A stretch of 64,000 nt of DNA from Lachnospiraceae bacterium 28-4 (GTDB lineage: Bacteria > Bacillota > Clostridia > Lachnospirales > Lachnospiraceae), in assembly GCA_000403275.2 (NCBI GenBank), contig KE159598.1:1191540-1255539 (forward strand), written 5' to 3'. This document shows, in pieces, positions 17,723 to 27,175 of this stretch. Every line of letters begins with the position of its first letter. Positions within the stretch are counted from its first letter, which is position 1. A program made the translations under genes and the position numbers. Under the pieces are notes generated by a model. That model was not told the origin of the DNA, did no database searches, and was given only the letters and a program-made list of their open reading frames with translations.

Positions 17723-19231
17723 TTACGCTTCCCGGGAAACGCCGGAATCGTCAATGATTTTCTGTAGTCTGTCGATCTCTTCCACCACACCGGCAAGCAG
17801 CCCGGATATATTGATCGTTCCTTTCACAGTTTTATCCGACATATTCTCCGTATTTTCTACATTCGCAAGCAATTCCTCGCTAAACGCGCTGAGGCTTTCC
17901 ACACTTCTTCCAATTTCTCCGTTGCTTTCCACGATTCTTTCCATATCGGCGTGCTGCACTTCCATTCTTTGACTGACTTCGTCGATATCTCCCCTTATCT
18001 TGTCAAAAGTCTCCCTTACTTTCCCGATCAATCCCGTCTGTTTCTCATTTGTCTGAATCAGCCCGTCCACGCTGACTCCTGCCATGTCAGCCTGTTTTTG
18101 CAATTCCAGAAAAATCCTGGAAATGTTGTTTGTGGCTTCCGTCGTCTGTTCTGCCAGCTTTTTAATTTCATCGGCCACTACCGCAAAGCCTTTGCCCGCA
18201 TCTCCTGCATGCGCCGCCTCAATACTCGCATTCAAAGCAAGCAGCGTAGTCTGGTCCGTCACTTCTTCAATCAAGCCTAATATTTCTTTTGCTTCGGCGG
18301 TTCTTTCCATCAGACCGGCCATCGTAGCGTCCACTTCATGCCCCGCCTCTTTGCAAAGGGAAGAAGTTTTCCCAAGTTCTTCCATATCCTGGTTTCCTTC
18401 TTCCGCCGCCTTTCTTGTTCCTATAAATTTATCCTGTACATCCTTTGCTGACTGCCGGGTAGTAAATGTCAGCTGCTTAATATTTTCTGTCATGCGCAGC
18501 TGGTTCTGGATCGTAGCGGCCAGTTCATTTGTCCCTGTCACAATATCCTCCACCGCTGTCTTGCTGCTTTTTCCCTGTTCTGCTATCTGCCTGGATTCTT
18601 CCGTAATATCCGCAATATTCGCGCTCAGATGGCTGACTGCCCCTACCATTTGATTCAGAATATTCGCCGTTTTTTCCTTTTCTTCTTCAATAATCCGTAT
18701 TTTTTGCGACGATACCCGATCCAAAGTCCTCGAGACCATATAGGAATATCCCACCACCATGAGAATCGACGCTATCTCGATCTCATAATTTACGATATCT
18801 TCTTTTGTAACCCCTCTCATAATATTCATTACAATAAAAACAACATTAATGACAAGTGTCAGGATTCCTGTTCCCATTGCCAGTTTTTTATCCTGATATA
18901 AAGAAAATATTACCAACATAGGAATAATATAAACAAATGAAAGAACGCTTACGCTCGTCCACAGTACAAACGCATATAGGATTCCATATCCTATCGCTGC
19001 CACCGTCCTTACTGCCAGTGATCCTTTATCCTTCCGGTATATCAGGAAAGACAAAAGAAACGGCGCCAAAAGCAATGCGGAAAATATCGCTACATAACCG
19101 GGAGTTCTGTTTCCCTTCAGCAATTCCACAAGATAGGCGGCAAATAATACCGCCACTGTCATTCCATAACCGATAAGCATTCTTCCGTTCATAAATTCCA
19201 GTTCCTGAAAAGATTTCTTATGCGCTTCCAT
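17723..19231 (-). CDS. Methyl-accepting chemotaxis-type protein with a multi-pass membrane domain
   Basis: 502 residues. The first 180 form about six membrane helices with hardly any extracellular loop, instead of the usual two-helix, ligand-domain layout. No clear HAMP domain follows; a coiled-coil signalling domain begins near residue 190. The hairpin tip that binds CheA/CheW is clear: [20 protein letters not shown], then [21 protein letters not shown]. The sensor probably detects membrane or intramembrane signals. No che or fli genes are in the window. Confidence 0.9.
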   Translation of the reverse strand: MEAHKKSFQELEFMNGRMLIGYGMTVAVLFAAYLVELLKGNRTPGYVAIFSALLLAPFLLSFLIYRKDKGSLAVRTVAAIGYGILYAFVLWTSVSVLSFVYIIPMLVIFSLYQDKKLAMGTGILTLVINVVFIVMNIMRGVTKEDIVNYEIEIASILMVVGYSYMVSRTLDRVSSQKIRIIEEEKEKTANILNQMVGAVSHLSANIADITEESRQIAEQGKSSKTAVEDIVTGTNELAATIQNQLRMTENIKQLTFTTRQSAKDVQDKFIGTRKAAEEGNQDMEELGKTSSLCKEAGHEVDATMAGLMERTAEAKEILGLIEEVTDQTTLLALNASIEAAHAGDAGKGFAVVADEIKKLAEQTTEATNNISRIFLELQKQADMAGVSVDGLIQTNEKQTGLIGKVRETFDKIRGDIDEVSQRMEVQHADMERIVESNGEIGRSVESLSAFSEELLANVENTENMSDKTVKGTINISGLLAGVVEEIDRLQKIIDDSGVSREA

Positions 19232-19275
19232 AATTATGCCCGCTCCTCTTATGTTATTATTTTATTGTGCCAACC

Positions 19276-19304
19276 ATTATAGCAAAATACAAAGCCTTAT
19301 TCAA
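19276..19304 (-). promoter_or_regulatory. Promoter of the methyl-accepting protein gene
   Basis: TTGAAT (19299-19304 on the minus strand), a 17-bp spacer and TATAAT (19276-19281), about 45 bp upstream of the start codon. Confidence 0.75.
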
Positions 19305-19379
19305 TCTACAATTATGCCTGAAAAACTGCGTTTTGTGTTCATCGTTCACATTCCGTCCTGATGCTAGAGCGGCTATACA

Positions 19380-19428
19380 AAGGGCCCGGAGCGGAACCAA
19401 TGTTTCCCGCCCGAGCCCTCTTTGCCAG
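19380..19428. terminator. Hairpin downstream of the hybrid kinase gene
   Basis: AAAGGGCCCGGAGCGGAA and its imperfect complement TTCCCGCCCGAGCCCTCTTT flank CCAATG. There is no strong T-run, so termination is only probable. Confidence 0.5.
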
Positions 19429-19459
19429 CAAAGCGTCTTTTTTTCTGTATATGTTTCTC

Positions 19460-22400
19460 CTATTGAACCAATATCTTATCCAAAGTATCCAGCAGCATTT
19501 TTACATCAATCGGTTTTGCCAGATGCCCATTCATCCCACAGTTTAATGCTTCCTGCTTATCTTCTTCAAATGCATTGGCCGTCATGGCCAGAATCGGAAT
19601 AGAAGCCAGATCAGGATCGTCCAGCTTGCGGATCGCCCTTGTCGCTTCATATCCATTCATCACCGGCATCCTTACATCCATGAGCACCAGCTGGTAATAT
19701 CCCGGCTCGGATTTCTTCAGCATATCCACCGCGATCTGTCCGTTATCCGCAACTTCTGTCGAAAATCCCGCATCTCCCAAAATCGCCGTAGCAATTTCCT
19801 GGTTCAATTCATTATCTTCTGCCAGCAAAATGCGTCCTACATGACGGCTTACTTGTTCGCTTCCGGTTTCTTCTCCCTCTTCTCCCGTATTCACGATCGA
19901 ATGCAGACAGCTTCGAAGCTCGGATAAAAACAGCGGTTTGCTGCAAAACGCGGTAATACCGGCTTCCTTTGCCTCTTCTTCAATATCCAGCCAGTCATAT
20001 GCCGTCAAAAGAATGATCGGCACAGTTTCTCCCATTTCTTTCCGTATTCTCCTCGTCACCTCAATACCGTTCATATCCGGCAGCATCCAGTCGATCACAT
20101 ATACGTCATAAATGTCGTCCCTCATCACAGCCTGTCTCGTCCGTAACAACGCTTCTTTGCCGGATAAAGTCCATTCCGCGCGCATTCCGATCTGTCCGAG
20201 CATATAGGTGACGCTGTCACAAGTATTGAAATCATCGTCCACCACCAGAGCCCGGCAATCCTTCAACTGCGGTATATCCTTTGGCTCCTGGGACTCCGAA
20301 TTCAATCGGAACGTAAAGCAGACTGTCACCTCGGTTCCTTCTCCCTGTTCGCTCTTTACCTCTATGGTGCCATTCATCATATCCACAATATTTTTGGTAA
20401 TCGCCATTCCCAGTCCGGTTCCCTGTATTCCGCTGATCGTGCTGCTCTTCTCCCTTTCAAAAGGTTCGAAAATATGTGACACGAATTCTTCACTCATACC
20501 GATTCCCGTATCCCGGATACTGAATTCGTAATTTGCATAACCTGCCGGCGCTCCAGGTTTTTCTCTGATGCGCATGCTGATGATGCCGCCGGCCGCCGTA
20601 TATTTAACCGCATTGCTCAATAAATTCAAAAGTACCTGGTTTAACCGAAGCTTGTCACAATATATCTCTTCATCTATCACATCCACCGCATCCATATAAA
20701 GATCCAGCTGTTTCGCATGCACGTCCGCCAGAAGTATATTGCGCAGGCCATACAAAATATCCGGCAGGGAACATGGCTTTTCATCCAAATGCATTTTCCC
20801 GCTTTCAATACGGCTCATATCCAAAACGTCATTGATCAGGCTCAGCAAATGGTTTCCCGATGTCATAATCTTTTTCAAATATTCCGCTACCTGTTCCTTG
20901 TCGTCCATATGCGCGATTGCAAGAGTGGTAAATCCGACAATCGCGTTCATCGGCGTGCGGATGTCATGGGACATATTGGACAAAAAGACGCTTTTTGCCT
21001 TGTTTGCCTGGTTCGCCTGCTGCAGCGCGTCTTCCAACAGATTTTTCTTTTCGATTTCGTTTCGAATTTCTTCTTCTACACTGCGGAATCCTAAAACAAT
21101 CCCCCGCTCTTCCGACCATTTTCCTGTCCGTACAATTTTTAACTGGTAATATTCTATTTCTCCATTGATGTAAGCACGATAATTCACATACTGCAAACTT
21201 TTTTCCAACAATTCTTCCTTCAAATAATCTACGGAAGAAAACTGTCTCACCATTTTCCGGTCATCCTCGTGTACAAATTTTTGTATGTAATCCTCCATGC
21301 TCTTTTGGAAAGAGATCTTTCCTTCCTTATCCGAAGCAAAAATTTTTCCATCCTCTCCGTTTATCCGGAATGGAATGCCAATGTCCGTATCCAGGTCAAA
21401 GTAGCAGACGATGCTGTAATCGATCCCCAACGCCTGAATCAGCTCCAGCTGCCATCTTTCATTTTTCTTTTCCTGCAGCTTCTGGGCAGTGCAGTCCAGG
21501 AGAAATCTCTGATAGAAAAGTTCCCCGTTTTCCTGCAGCAATTTAATATTGCCCATGATATGCAGCGTTTCGCCGCTCTTGTGCTGCACTCTGTATTCGA
21601 TGCTGACGCTGTCACCTTCCTTTTGCAGTTTCTTCATGCATTCCTGAAGCTTTTCCCTGTCTTCCTCCACAACGCTTCCCGCAACCATGTCAAATCCGTC
21701 TTTTACCAATTCGTCCATAGACTCGTATCCCATGATCTTAAGCGCCGCCTTATTTATACTCAAAACGCGTGTCCCATCTACGCTATGGCATATAACCCCG
21801 CAGTCAATCGAGGTAAATATCTTTTCCAGCGTCTGATTCTTCTGCGTCAGTTCCTGTTTATAAGCCCGTTCTTTTGTTACATCGATCGCTACCCCTACGG
21901 TCCCCATTACGCTGCCGTCCAAATTATAAAGGGGGGATTTATATGTTGTAAGCGTACGTCTCCCAGCACCTGTCTGAATCGTTTCTTCCGATATGAAAGT
22001 TTTTTTGCTTTCCATAACCTCTCTCTCGGATTCGATGCAGGCAGGATCATCCCGTTCCACATCCCAAATATAAGCGTGTCCCCGCCCTTCTACCTGATGT
22101 TTGGGCTTGTTTACCGTCTGACAGAAACTATCGTTTACCTTCTCATGAATACCATTTTTATCTTTATACCAGATCAGGTTCGGGATGTGATTGATCGTGA
22201 CTTCAAAAAAATGGTTGGTCTGCCAGAAGTCTTTGCTCATTTTATATGTTTGCTGCCATCTTAAAAAACGAAACCTTATTTCCTCTTCCGTCATAAGGCC
22301 GATCCATATATCTTTCACCTCAGGCAGAATACCGGAGAGAAGCCCTGTCTGCTCCTTATCCGCAATCAGGATCAACTCTGCTTCCTTGTTTTTTGATGAA

Positions 22401-22603
22401 ACGATTCTGTCTGCCACATTTTTCGTCTCCGAATCCCGTAAATCAGCCAGAATCACATTTGCTTTAGCCGCCAGCGCCTCATCCACTTCGCCGCTTTCCC
22501 AAAACTCATGTGTAAAATGCTCAAGCGGGGGCATCTCCTTTATTATTTCAAAGATTTCACTCCGATCTCCCAACAAATAAAAGTGTACGCAACAATGGTA
22601 CAT
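19460..22603 (-). CDS. Hybrid sensor histidine kinase with PAS domains and two receivers
   Basis: 1047 residues, no membrane segment. A receiver-like N-terminal region (1-110) is followed by PAS domains (about 130-250, ITKINHIPNLIWYKDKNG-like, and 260-380), a further sensor region to 540, a HisKA domain with the phosphorylated His in FLSNMSHDIRTPMNAIVGF, and an ATPase domain (NLLSNAVKYTAAGG, RDTGIGM, GTGLGMAITKNIVDMMNG). Two receivers follow: one with Asp in YVIDWMLPDMNG, the other with Asp in LVLMDVRMPVMNGYEATRAI. Starts at ATG with AAGGAGG six bases upstream. The output is unknown: it has no DNA-binding domain and no partner regulator nearby, and sits next to a chemoreceptor-like gene. Note that residues 130-137 read FFEVTINH. 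Confidence 0.93.
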   Translation of the reverse strand: MYHCCVHFYLLGDRSEIFEIIKEMPPLEHFTHEFWESGEVDEALAAKANVILADLRDSETKNVADRIVSSKNKEAELILIADKEQTGLLSGILPEVKDIWIGLMTEEEIRFRFLRWQQTYKMSKDFWQTNHFFEVTINHIPNLIWYKDKNGIHEKVNDSFCQTVNKPKHQVEGRGHAYIWDVERDDPACIESEREVMESKKTFISEETIQTGAGRRTLTTYKSPLYNLDGSVMGTVGVAIDVTKERAYKQELTQKNQTLEKIFTSIDCGVICHSVDGTRVLSINKAALKIMGYESMDELVKDGFDMVAGSVVEEDREKLQECMKKLQKEGDSVSIEYRVQHKSGETLHIMGNIKLLQENGELFYQRFLLDCTAQKLQEKKNERWQLELIQALGIDYSIVCYFDLDTDIGIPFRINGEDGKIFASDKEGKISFQKSMEDYIQKFVHEDDRKMVRQFSSVDYLKEELLEKSLQYVNYRAYINGEIEYYQLKIVRTGKWSEERGIVLGFRSVEEEIRNEIEKKNLLEDALQQANQANKAKSVFLSNMSHDIRTPMNAIVGFTTLAIAHMDDKEQVAEYLKKIMTSGNHLLSLINDVLDMSRIESGKMHLDEKPCSLPDILYGLRNILLADVHAKQLDLYMDAVDVIDEEIYCDKLRLNQVLLNLLSNAVKYTAAGGIISMRIREKPGAPAGYANYEFSIRDTGIGMSEEFVSHIFEPFEREKSSTISGIQGTGLGMAITKNIVDMMNGTIEVKSEQGEGTEVTVCFTFRLNSESQEPKDIPQLKDCRALVVDDDFNTCDSVTYMLGQIGMRAEWTLSGKEALLRTRQAVMRDDIYDVYVIDWMLPDMNGIEVTRRIRKEMGETVPIILLTAYDWLDIEEEAKEAGITAFCSKPLFLSELRSCLHSIVNTGEEGEETGSEQVSRHVGRILLAEDNELNQEIATAILGDAGFSTEVADNGQIAVDMLKKSEPGYYQLVLMDVRMPVMNGYEATRAIRKLDDPDLASIPILAMTANAFEEDKQEALNCGMNGHLAKPIDVKMLLDTLDKILVQ

Positions 22604-22852
22604 ACCGCTTCCTCCTTATGCATGTAATCGATAATGAGTCTTATCATACTATTTCAATTATATATGATATTTCACGCATTGGCAAAGCCTTTTTCCAGTC
22701 TATTTATTAACTTATTACGCTAAAATGTCAGACTTGAAAGACGGTATGCTTTTGCTTTGGTTCATCGTATCCAGCCGCATCGCCTCTATGGTTGGAGATA
22801 ACATTACCAACCGACTGGCGCCGTCGAATCCAGAGCATCCATCATAAGCGCA

Positions 22853-23152
22853 TTGATCGGCCGCTCAACCGAAGACGTGGAGACAGGCACGGAATCTACA
22901 AATCTTACGATTTCTGCGATGCAGGTCATCAGTGAATGCATCCAGTCGATTAAAGTGCTGATGGATGAAATTGCATTGGCCAGCGCCCAGCAATCGGAAA
23001 TGATCGTCTCCGTGGAAAACCGAATTAAAGAGGTTTCCAAAGTAACGGAAGCGAACTCTACTTCGGCAGAAGAAAGCGCGGCCATTTCCAATGAGTTATC
23101 CAATCAGTCGAAAACGCTGAATCGTTTGATCAGCCAGTTCCGTATTGAATAA
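22853..23152 (+). pseudogene. Chemoreceptor C-terminal fragment
   Basis: About 99 codons (ISECIQSIKVLMDEIALASA, then SVENRIKEVSKVTEANSTSAEESAAISNELS) match the far C-terminal coiled coil of a methyl-accepting protein. The hairpin tip and all sensing domains are absent; upstream in-frame sequence hits a stop at about 22846. The remaining spacer from 22604 holds nothing else recognisable. A decayed relic of a once complete gene on the plus strand. Confidence 0.75.
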
Positions 23153-23167
23153 ATAATCAAAAAACCC

Positions 23168-23228
23168 TATTTTTTTTTCAGCGCGGCATGCCCGGATAGT
23201 TTTCCACCGGCAGCCGCGCTGAATTTTG
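23168..23228. terminator. Hairpin terminator between the relic and the BspA-like gene
   Basis: TTCAGCGCGGC and GCCGCGCTGAA form a stem with T- or A-rich flanks on one side (CCTATTTTTTTTTCAG), between two convergent genes. Confidence 0.65.
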
Positions 23229-23245
23229 TTACAAGCTGTTTGCTC

Positions 23246-25741
23246 CTATTTGTAAATCAATGCATAAGCATAAAACTTATCTGTTTTTATTGTAATTGTT
23301 TCAGGGTCACTGTCTGAATCGTTATAAACAGTCGGCTGCCCATCTTCCGTAACACAAATCATCTTATATTCTCTGTTTTCTTTATAAATGGCTGACGGAA
23401 TTTTTATCGTAAACTCCACTTCCTTATCCATGCTGTATGTAGTACCGGAAGGCGGGTAAATATTATAAGTTCTCCCAATCGTATAATCCCCAAGGACTGC
23501 CTCAAAAGACTTGAAGCACATAGGCCCCTGTATCGCGTTATTTATCTCAATCTTATAGGCATTATCTTTGGACGGAGTGTACTGTACGGCTTCTTTCCCC
23601 ACGCATGCATACCGCTTTATTTCGTCAGGAGTTGTAGGTTTCCATGTGTCCACAATCGCTTTTATTCCTACATTTATCATAGAAGATGTCCCCGGAGTAC
23701 TTCCGGTTTTGTCGTTGTTGGAACCCGCATTATTACTTCCGTTATCTCCGCCTGGATTGCCGCCTGGGTTGTTATCGTTATCCCCGTCAGGATTGCCGCC
23801 TGGATTGTTATCGCTGTCCCCGCCCGGGTTGTCATTATTATCATCGCCGGGGTTAGGGTTATCGCCAGGATTATTATCATCGCCACCGCCCGGGTTATTA
23901 TTATCATCATCAGGATCCGGAGCCGGCGCTGGAATATAGTTATAATGTATCGTTGACTCTGACACTTTAGAAGCCGTATCGCCCAATTTTCCTATACTGT
24001 TCCACTGCGTCTCGGTACCGGTAAAGTATATATCTTTTAGCGGACAATCTGCAAATGCGGCCATTCCTATTGTGGTTACACTGTCGGGAATGATAACAGT
24101 CGTAAATGCCGAGCAGCTGGCAAACGCATGCATCCCAATACTTTCTGCTCCTTGCGGAATTTCCACTCCGGCGAGCATCTTACAATTCTGGAACATCCCC
24201 TCGCCAATGCGGTCTATATTTAGAGGCAGTGTTACGCTCATCAGGTTCCAGCATTCCGTAAACATATTATCGCCTAATTTTACCTGTTTGCTGCCTTGGG
24301 TGAATTTCACACTTTTCATTTCCGTACATTCCATAAATGTTGCACTGCCTATCTCTCCGATGCTGGCAGGCAAAGTGATAGATGCGAGACTTGTGCAAGC
24401 ACGGAAAACATTTTGTCCGATTGTTTCCACCCCTTCGCCAATAGTCACCGAACTAAGATTTTTACATCCGCGGAAAGCATCATCACCAATGGTTTTTACG
24501 CCGGAAGGAATCGTCGCCGAAATGATCTTGGAATCCCTGAAAGCGCTATTGCCAATTACTGTCACACTGGAAGCAATCTCTACACTCAAAGCCCCGCAGT
24601 TCCAAAATGCGCCGGAGCCAATATTGGTAACACCATCCCCAATAACTATTTTTTGGATTTGACTGTTGTTATCGCTCCACGGCTGTTCTTCAACACTGCT
24701 GAAATCCGGCATAGCTCCTTTGCCCGAAATGGTCAGTATACCTGCTTTCGTCAGGTTCCAGGCAAGCCCTCCGGCAAGAGTTCCGCTTGCTATCGAAGTG
24801 TCGGCCTCCGGATCATCCGGCGAAATATAGCCTTCCGGGTATCGGGTAATATAATGGCTGGTGTTTCTCAACACCTCTTCTTTGGATATGGTTCGCCCCC
24901 AATGCACCTTACCTACGTGGTCTCCGGTACTCATGTTTCCTTCGGCAACCACCACGCCCACATCGCTTACATTGAGTACGATCACAGTATGAACATCATT
25001 GTTTACCTGCAGGATGTCCCCGGCTTTTATATCCTCAAATAAAAATTCACCTGCTGCGTATATTCTGGCCGGCCAGCTTCCAAACGCCGCATCGCTGAGG
25101 GTAAATGCAAAAGCCACACAGCCAACGGCACTAATCTTCTTTCCATTAAGGAGTCCGCCATTCCAATGATAATATCCCTTTGAATCCGAATAGGGCTCAT
25201 CATTGGTCCATACCGTTCCTTCCTTATACTGATCCTGATCTTTCAGCGCGATCATGGACTCATAAATTTCTGTCGGAGTAGGAAAGGAACTATCACGTGT
25301 AGTCATTAGCGTTGATGGATAAACCAAGGAGACGGCTTCTACCGGAATCTCTTCTGGAAGAATATTCTCTTGCTCCGGAACGGCTTCTACCGGGGTTGTT
25401 GGCTCATCAGCACCGGGATTTGTTTGCCCGGGTATCTCTTCTTCAGGAACATCATCCTGTCCCGGTTCGGTTTCTTCCGGGGTATTCGGCTCATTAACAC
25501 CTGGTACCGTTTCCTCCGGTATTTCCTCTCCTGGTATTTCTTCCTCAGGAACATCCTCTTGCCCTGGCTCTGTTTCTGCCGGAGCATTCGGCTCATCGAC
25601 ATTGGGAACCGTTTCTTCTTGCGTTTTTTCCGAAAGAACATTCCCTTGATGCAAAGGATCTTCCTGGGCTGCGTATGCTGCTAATGGACTGGAAATGCAT
25701 AAGCATATCGCTAAAGCAGCTGAAAGAACTCGTTGTTTCAA
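23246..25741 (-). CDS. Secreted BspA-like leucine-rich-repeat protein with cysteine-peptidase-like domain
   Basis: 831 residues. A signal peptide (VLSAALAICLCISSPLAAYA) is followed by Pro/Glu-rich repeats with period about 22 (EEIPGEEIPEETVPGVNEPN type; residues 25-140), and a domain at 155-305 with a Cys in SAVGCVAFAFTLSDA and a His in DILQVNNDVHTVIVL, suggesting an amidase or papain-like fold. Six or so LRR_5 repeats follow (for example VTNIGSGAFWNCGALSVEIA), then an Asn/Asp/Gly/Pro spacer (630-700) and an unrecognised C-terminal domain. TTG start with AGGAGG eight bases upstream. No LPXTG or membrane anchor. The role is probably host or wall contact; this is inferred. Confidence 0.85.
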   Translation of the reverse strand: MKQRVLSAALAICLCISSPLAAYAAQEDPLHQGNVLSEKTQEETVPNVDEPNAPAETEPGQEDVPEEEIPGEEIPEETVPGVNEPNTPEETEPGQDDVPEEEIPGQTNPGADEPTTPVEAVPEQENILPEEIPVEAVSLVYPSTLMTTRDSSFPTPTEIYESMIALKDQDQYKEGTVWTNDEPYSDSKGYYHWNGGLLNGKKISAVGCVAFAFTLSDAAFGSWPARIYAAGEFLFEDIKAGDILQVNNDVHTVIVLNVSDVGVVVAEGNMSTGDHVGKVHWGRTISKEEVLRNTSHYITRYPEGYISPDDPEADTSIASGTLAGGLAWNLTKAGILTISGKGAMPDFSSVEEQPWSDNNSQIQKIVIGDGVTNIGSGAFWNCGALSVEIASSVTVIGNSAFRDSKIISATIPSGVKTIGDDAFRGCKNLSSVTIGEGVETIGQNVFRACTSLASITLPASIGEIGSATFMECTEMKSVKFTQGSKQVKLGDNMFTECWNLMSVTLPLNIDRIGEGMFQNCKMLAGVEIPQGAESIGMHAFASCSAFTTVIIPDSVTTIGMAAFADCPLKDIYFTGTETQWNSIGKLGDTASKVSESTIHYNYIPAPAPDPDDDNNNPGGGDDNNPGDNPNPGDDNNDNPGGDSDNNPGGNPDGDNDNNPGGNPGGDNGSNNAGSNNDKTGSTPGTSSMINVGIKAIVDTWKPTTPDEIKRYACVGKEAVQYTPSKDNAYKIEINNAIQGPMCFKSFEAVLGDYTIGRTYNIYPPSGTTYSMDKEVEFTIKIPSAIYKENREYKMICVTEDGQPTVYNDSDSDPETITIKTDKFYAYALIYK

Positions 25742-25819
25742 TTTTATGACCTCCTATTTTTTGTTTGGGGAGAACTTTTGATTGACAATACTCTCCCAAT
25801 ATATCATTATGCAAATATG

Positions 25820-25848
25820 ATTATATCCAGCCAAAATTAATTTGTAAA
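25820..25848 (-). promoter_or_regulatory. Promoter of the BspA-like gene
   Basis: TTTACA (25843-25848 on the minus strand, inside the last codons of jetD), a 17-bp spacer and TATAAT (25820-25825). It shows that the surface-protein gene need not depend on the Wadjet promoter. Confidence 0.65.
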
Positions 25849-27174
25849 GCCAAAAAGGGCAAGCTTTTCTGTCTTAATATCTTCCACCATCCAATCAATT
25901 AAATGCTCTTGATACCCTGCTCTTCTTTCTGTTTTCAAAAGCTGTGCAAGTTCCCGCAATTGGACATTCGTAATCTTATCCAGCCGGTTCAAACGTTTTT
26001 CTGTAAGCATCTCATTCGATATTGACCTGTAATAGTCCTCCGTCGTCATTCTCCATGGAAAAATCTGCCCGGAGCCTCTTTCAATCACTCTGTCCGCTAT
26101 CTCAATCCCTTCCGGGTCTATATCACCGCAGTAATATAATTTGCATCCAGACTTTAGCAGTAAATCAATTAAAAATAAAGAAGCTGTTCTTAACTGTCCG
26201 GAAGTACACACAATCGGATATTCTTCCCCTCCCATTTCTTCACACACTTGGGAAAAGACCATCTGGTTTTCGATAATAAATACTTTCTTCCTGTTGCTGT
26301 CCGCCCTTGTCAGCCTGCTCAGATTGGAAAGCGTCAGAACATATTTTTCGCCCTTTCTGATAAAAGACCGGTAAGCTTCATGTTCCCTTTCGCCTTCGTA
26401 GAAATGGATTCCATAACACGTGGTATAGCTGGAGATATCGTCAGGCATAATCCCTGCCGCATAATACAGGGCTAAAACATCCTCCTGTGCTTTTGGTTCC
26501 TCTGTCTTATAGGTAAAGCTTAAAGCGCTGATCAGCAAACGTCCTGCTGCATTCTGCCTGTCAAAAAAATGGGGATTCTTTGTGATTTCTGCCCCCAGCA
26601 CAGCCAGCCTGACATATTCCTTTCCATTCCCATCCCCTGGGGACAGGTATGTCAATGCACTGCACACTTCCATAAGCACTTCTTTTATACCGTCCCTTGA
26701 TTTTTCTCTTTCCCTCATAATCAACTGATAACCGTATTTCCGCTGTTCCCTCACTTCATTGAGCCATAGAGTTCCCCCGGCGTCCTTTCCAAACCGGCTT
26801 CCCGCCTCATGCAGCACTTCTTCCCAAAACCGTTTGTTTAACTCCGTCTTTTCTTCTCTCCTCTGGCTGTTTGACAATATTTTTTCATTAAAATATTTTT
26901 CTACAAGAGCAGCCACTTCAACACCACAATACTTCGTCTCATCCAGTGCCGCCTGTAGCTGGGCAATGGAAAATTCAAAATCACCAGGCAGCAGACTTCT
27001 CCCAAAAACTTTACCCAAAGCGATGCATTCCGCCTCAGATAAATTATTAAGAAAAATTCTCCCTGAAAGCTTCCCATATTTTATGTACTTTTTCTTCATC
27101 TCCATAAACATACGGGTATATGCTTTATGATTCCTGAAATAAAGAGCGCATTCCTCCAGATTTTTTTCTTCCAC
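25837..27174 (-). CDS. jetD: Wadjet JetD, TOPRIM nuclease subunit (DUF2399 type)
   Basis: About 445 residues. JetD is the nuclease of the Wadjet complex and cuts plasmid DNA after the SMC motor has extruded it. The C-terminal half holds the TOPRIM-like core: KVFIIENQMVFSQV with the metal-binding Glu, PIVCTSGQLRTASLFLIDLL, and LYYCGDIDPEGIEIADRVIE with the Asp-x-Asp pair. This order matches the TIGR02679/DUF2399 family of type III Wadjet. GTG start at 27174, four bases after the jetC stop, with GAGG inside the jetC end as binding site; the longer frame to 27291 runs within jetC and is rejected. Confidence 0.88.
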   Translation of the reverse strand: MEEKNLEECALYFRNHKAYTRMFMEMKKKYIKYGKLSGRIFLNNLSEAECIALGKVFGRSLLPGDFEFSIAQLQAALDETKYCGVEVAALVEKYFNEKILSNSQRREEKTELNKRFWEEVLHEAGSRFGKDAGGTLWLNEVREQRKYGYQLIMREREKSRDGIKEVLMEVCSALTYLSPGDGNGKEYVRLAVLGAEITKNPHFFDRQNAAGRLLISALSFTYKTEEPKAQEDVLALYYAAGIMPDDISSYTTCYGIHFYEGEREHEAYRSFIRKGEKYVLTLSNLSRLTRADSNRKKVFIIENQMVFSQVCEEMGGEEYPIVCTSGQLRTASLFLIDLLLKSGCKLYYCGDIDPEGIEIADRVIERGSGQIFPWRMTTEDYYRSISNEMLTEKRLNRLDKITNVQLRELAQLLKTERRAGYQEHLIDWMVEDIKTEKLALFGFTN

Positions 27175-27175
27175 T

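Noticed and set aside
23568-23939. Plus-strand frame rich in Pro-Gly-Leu repeats
   Set aside because: Antisense of the low-complexity spacer of the BspA-like gene.
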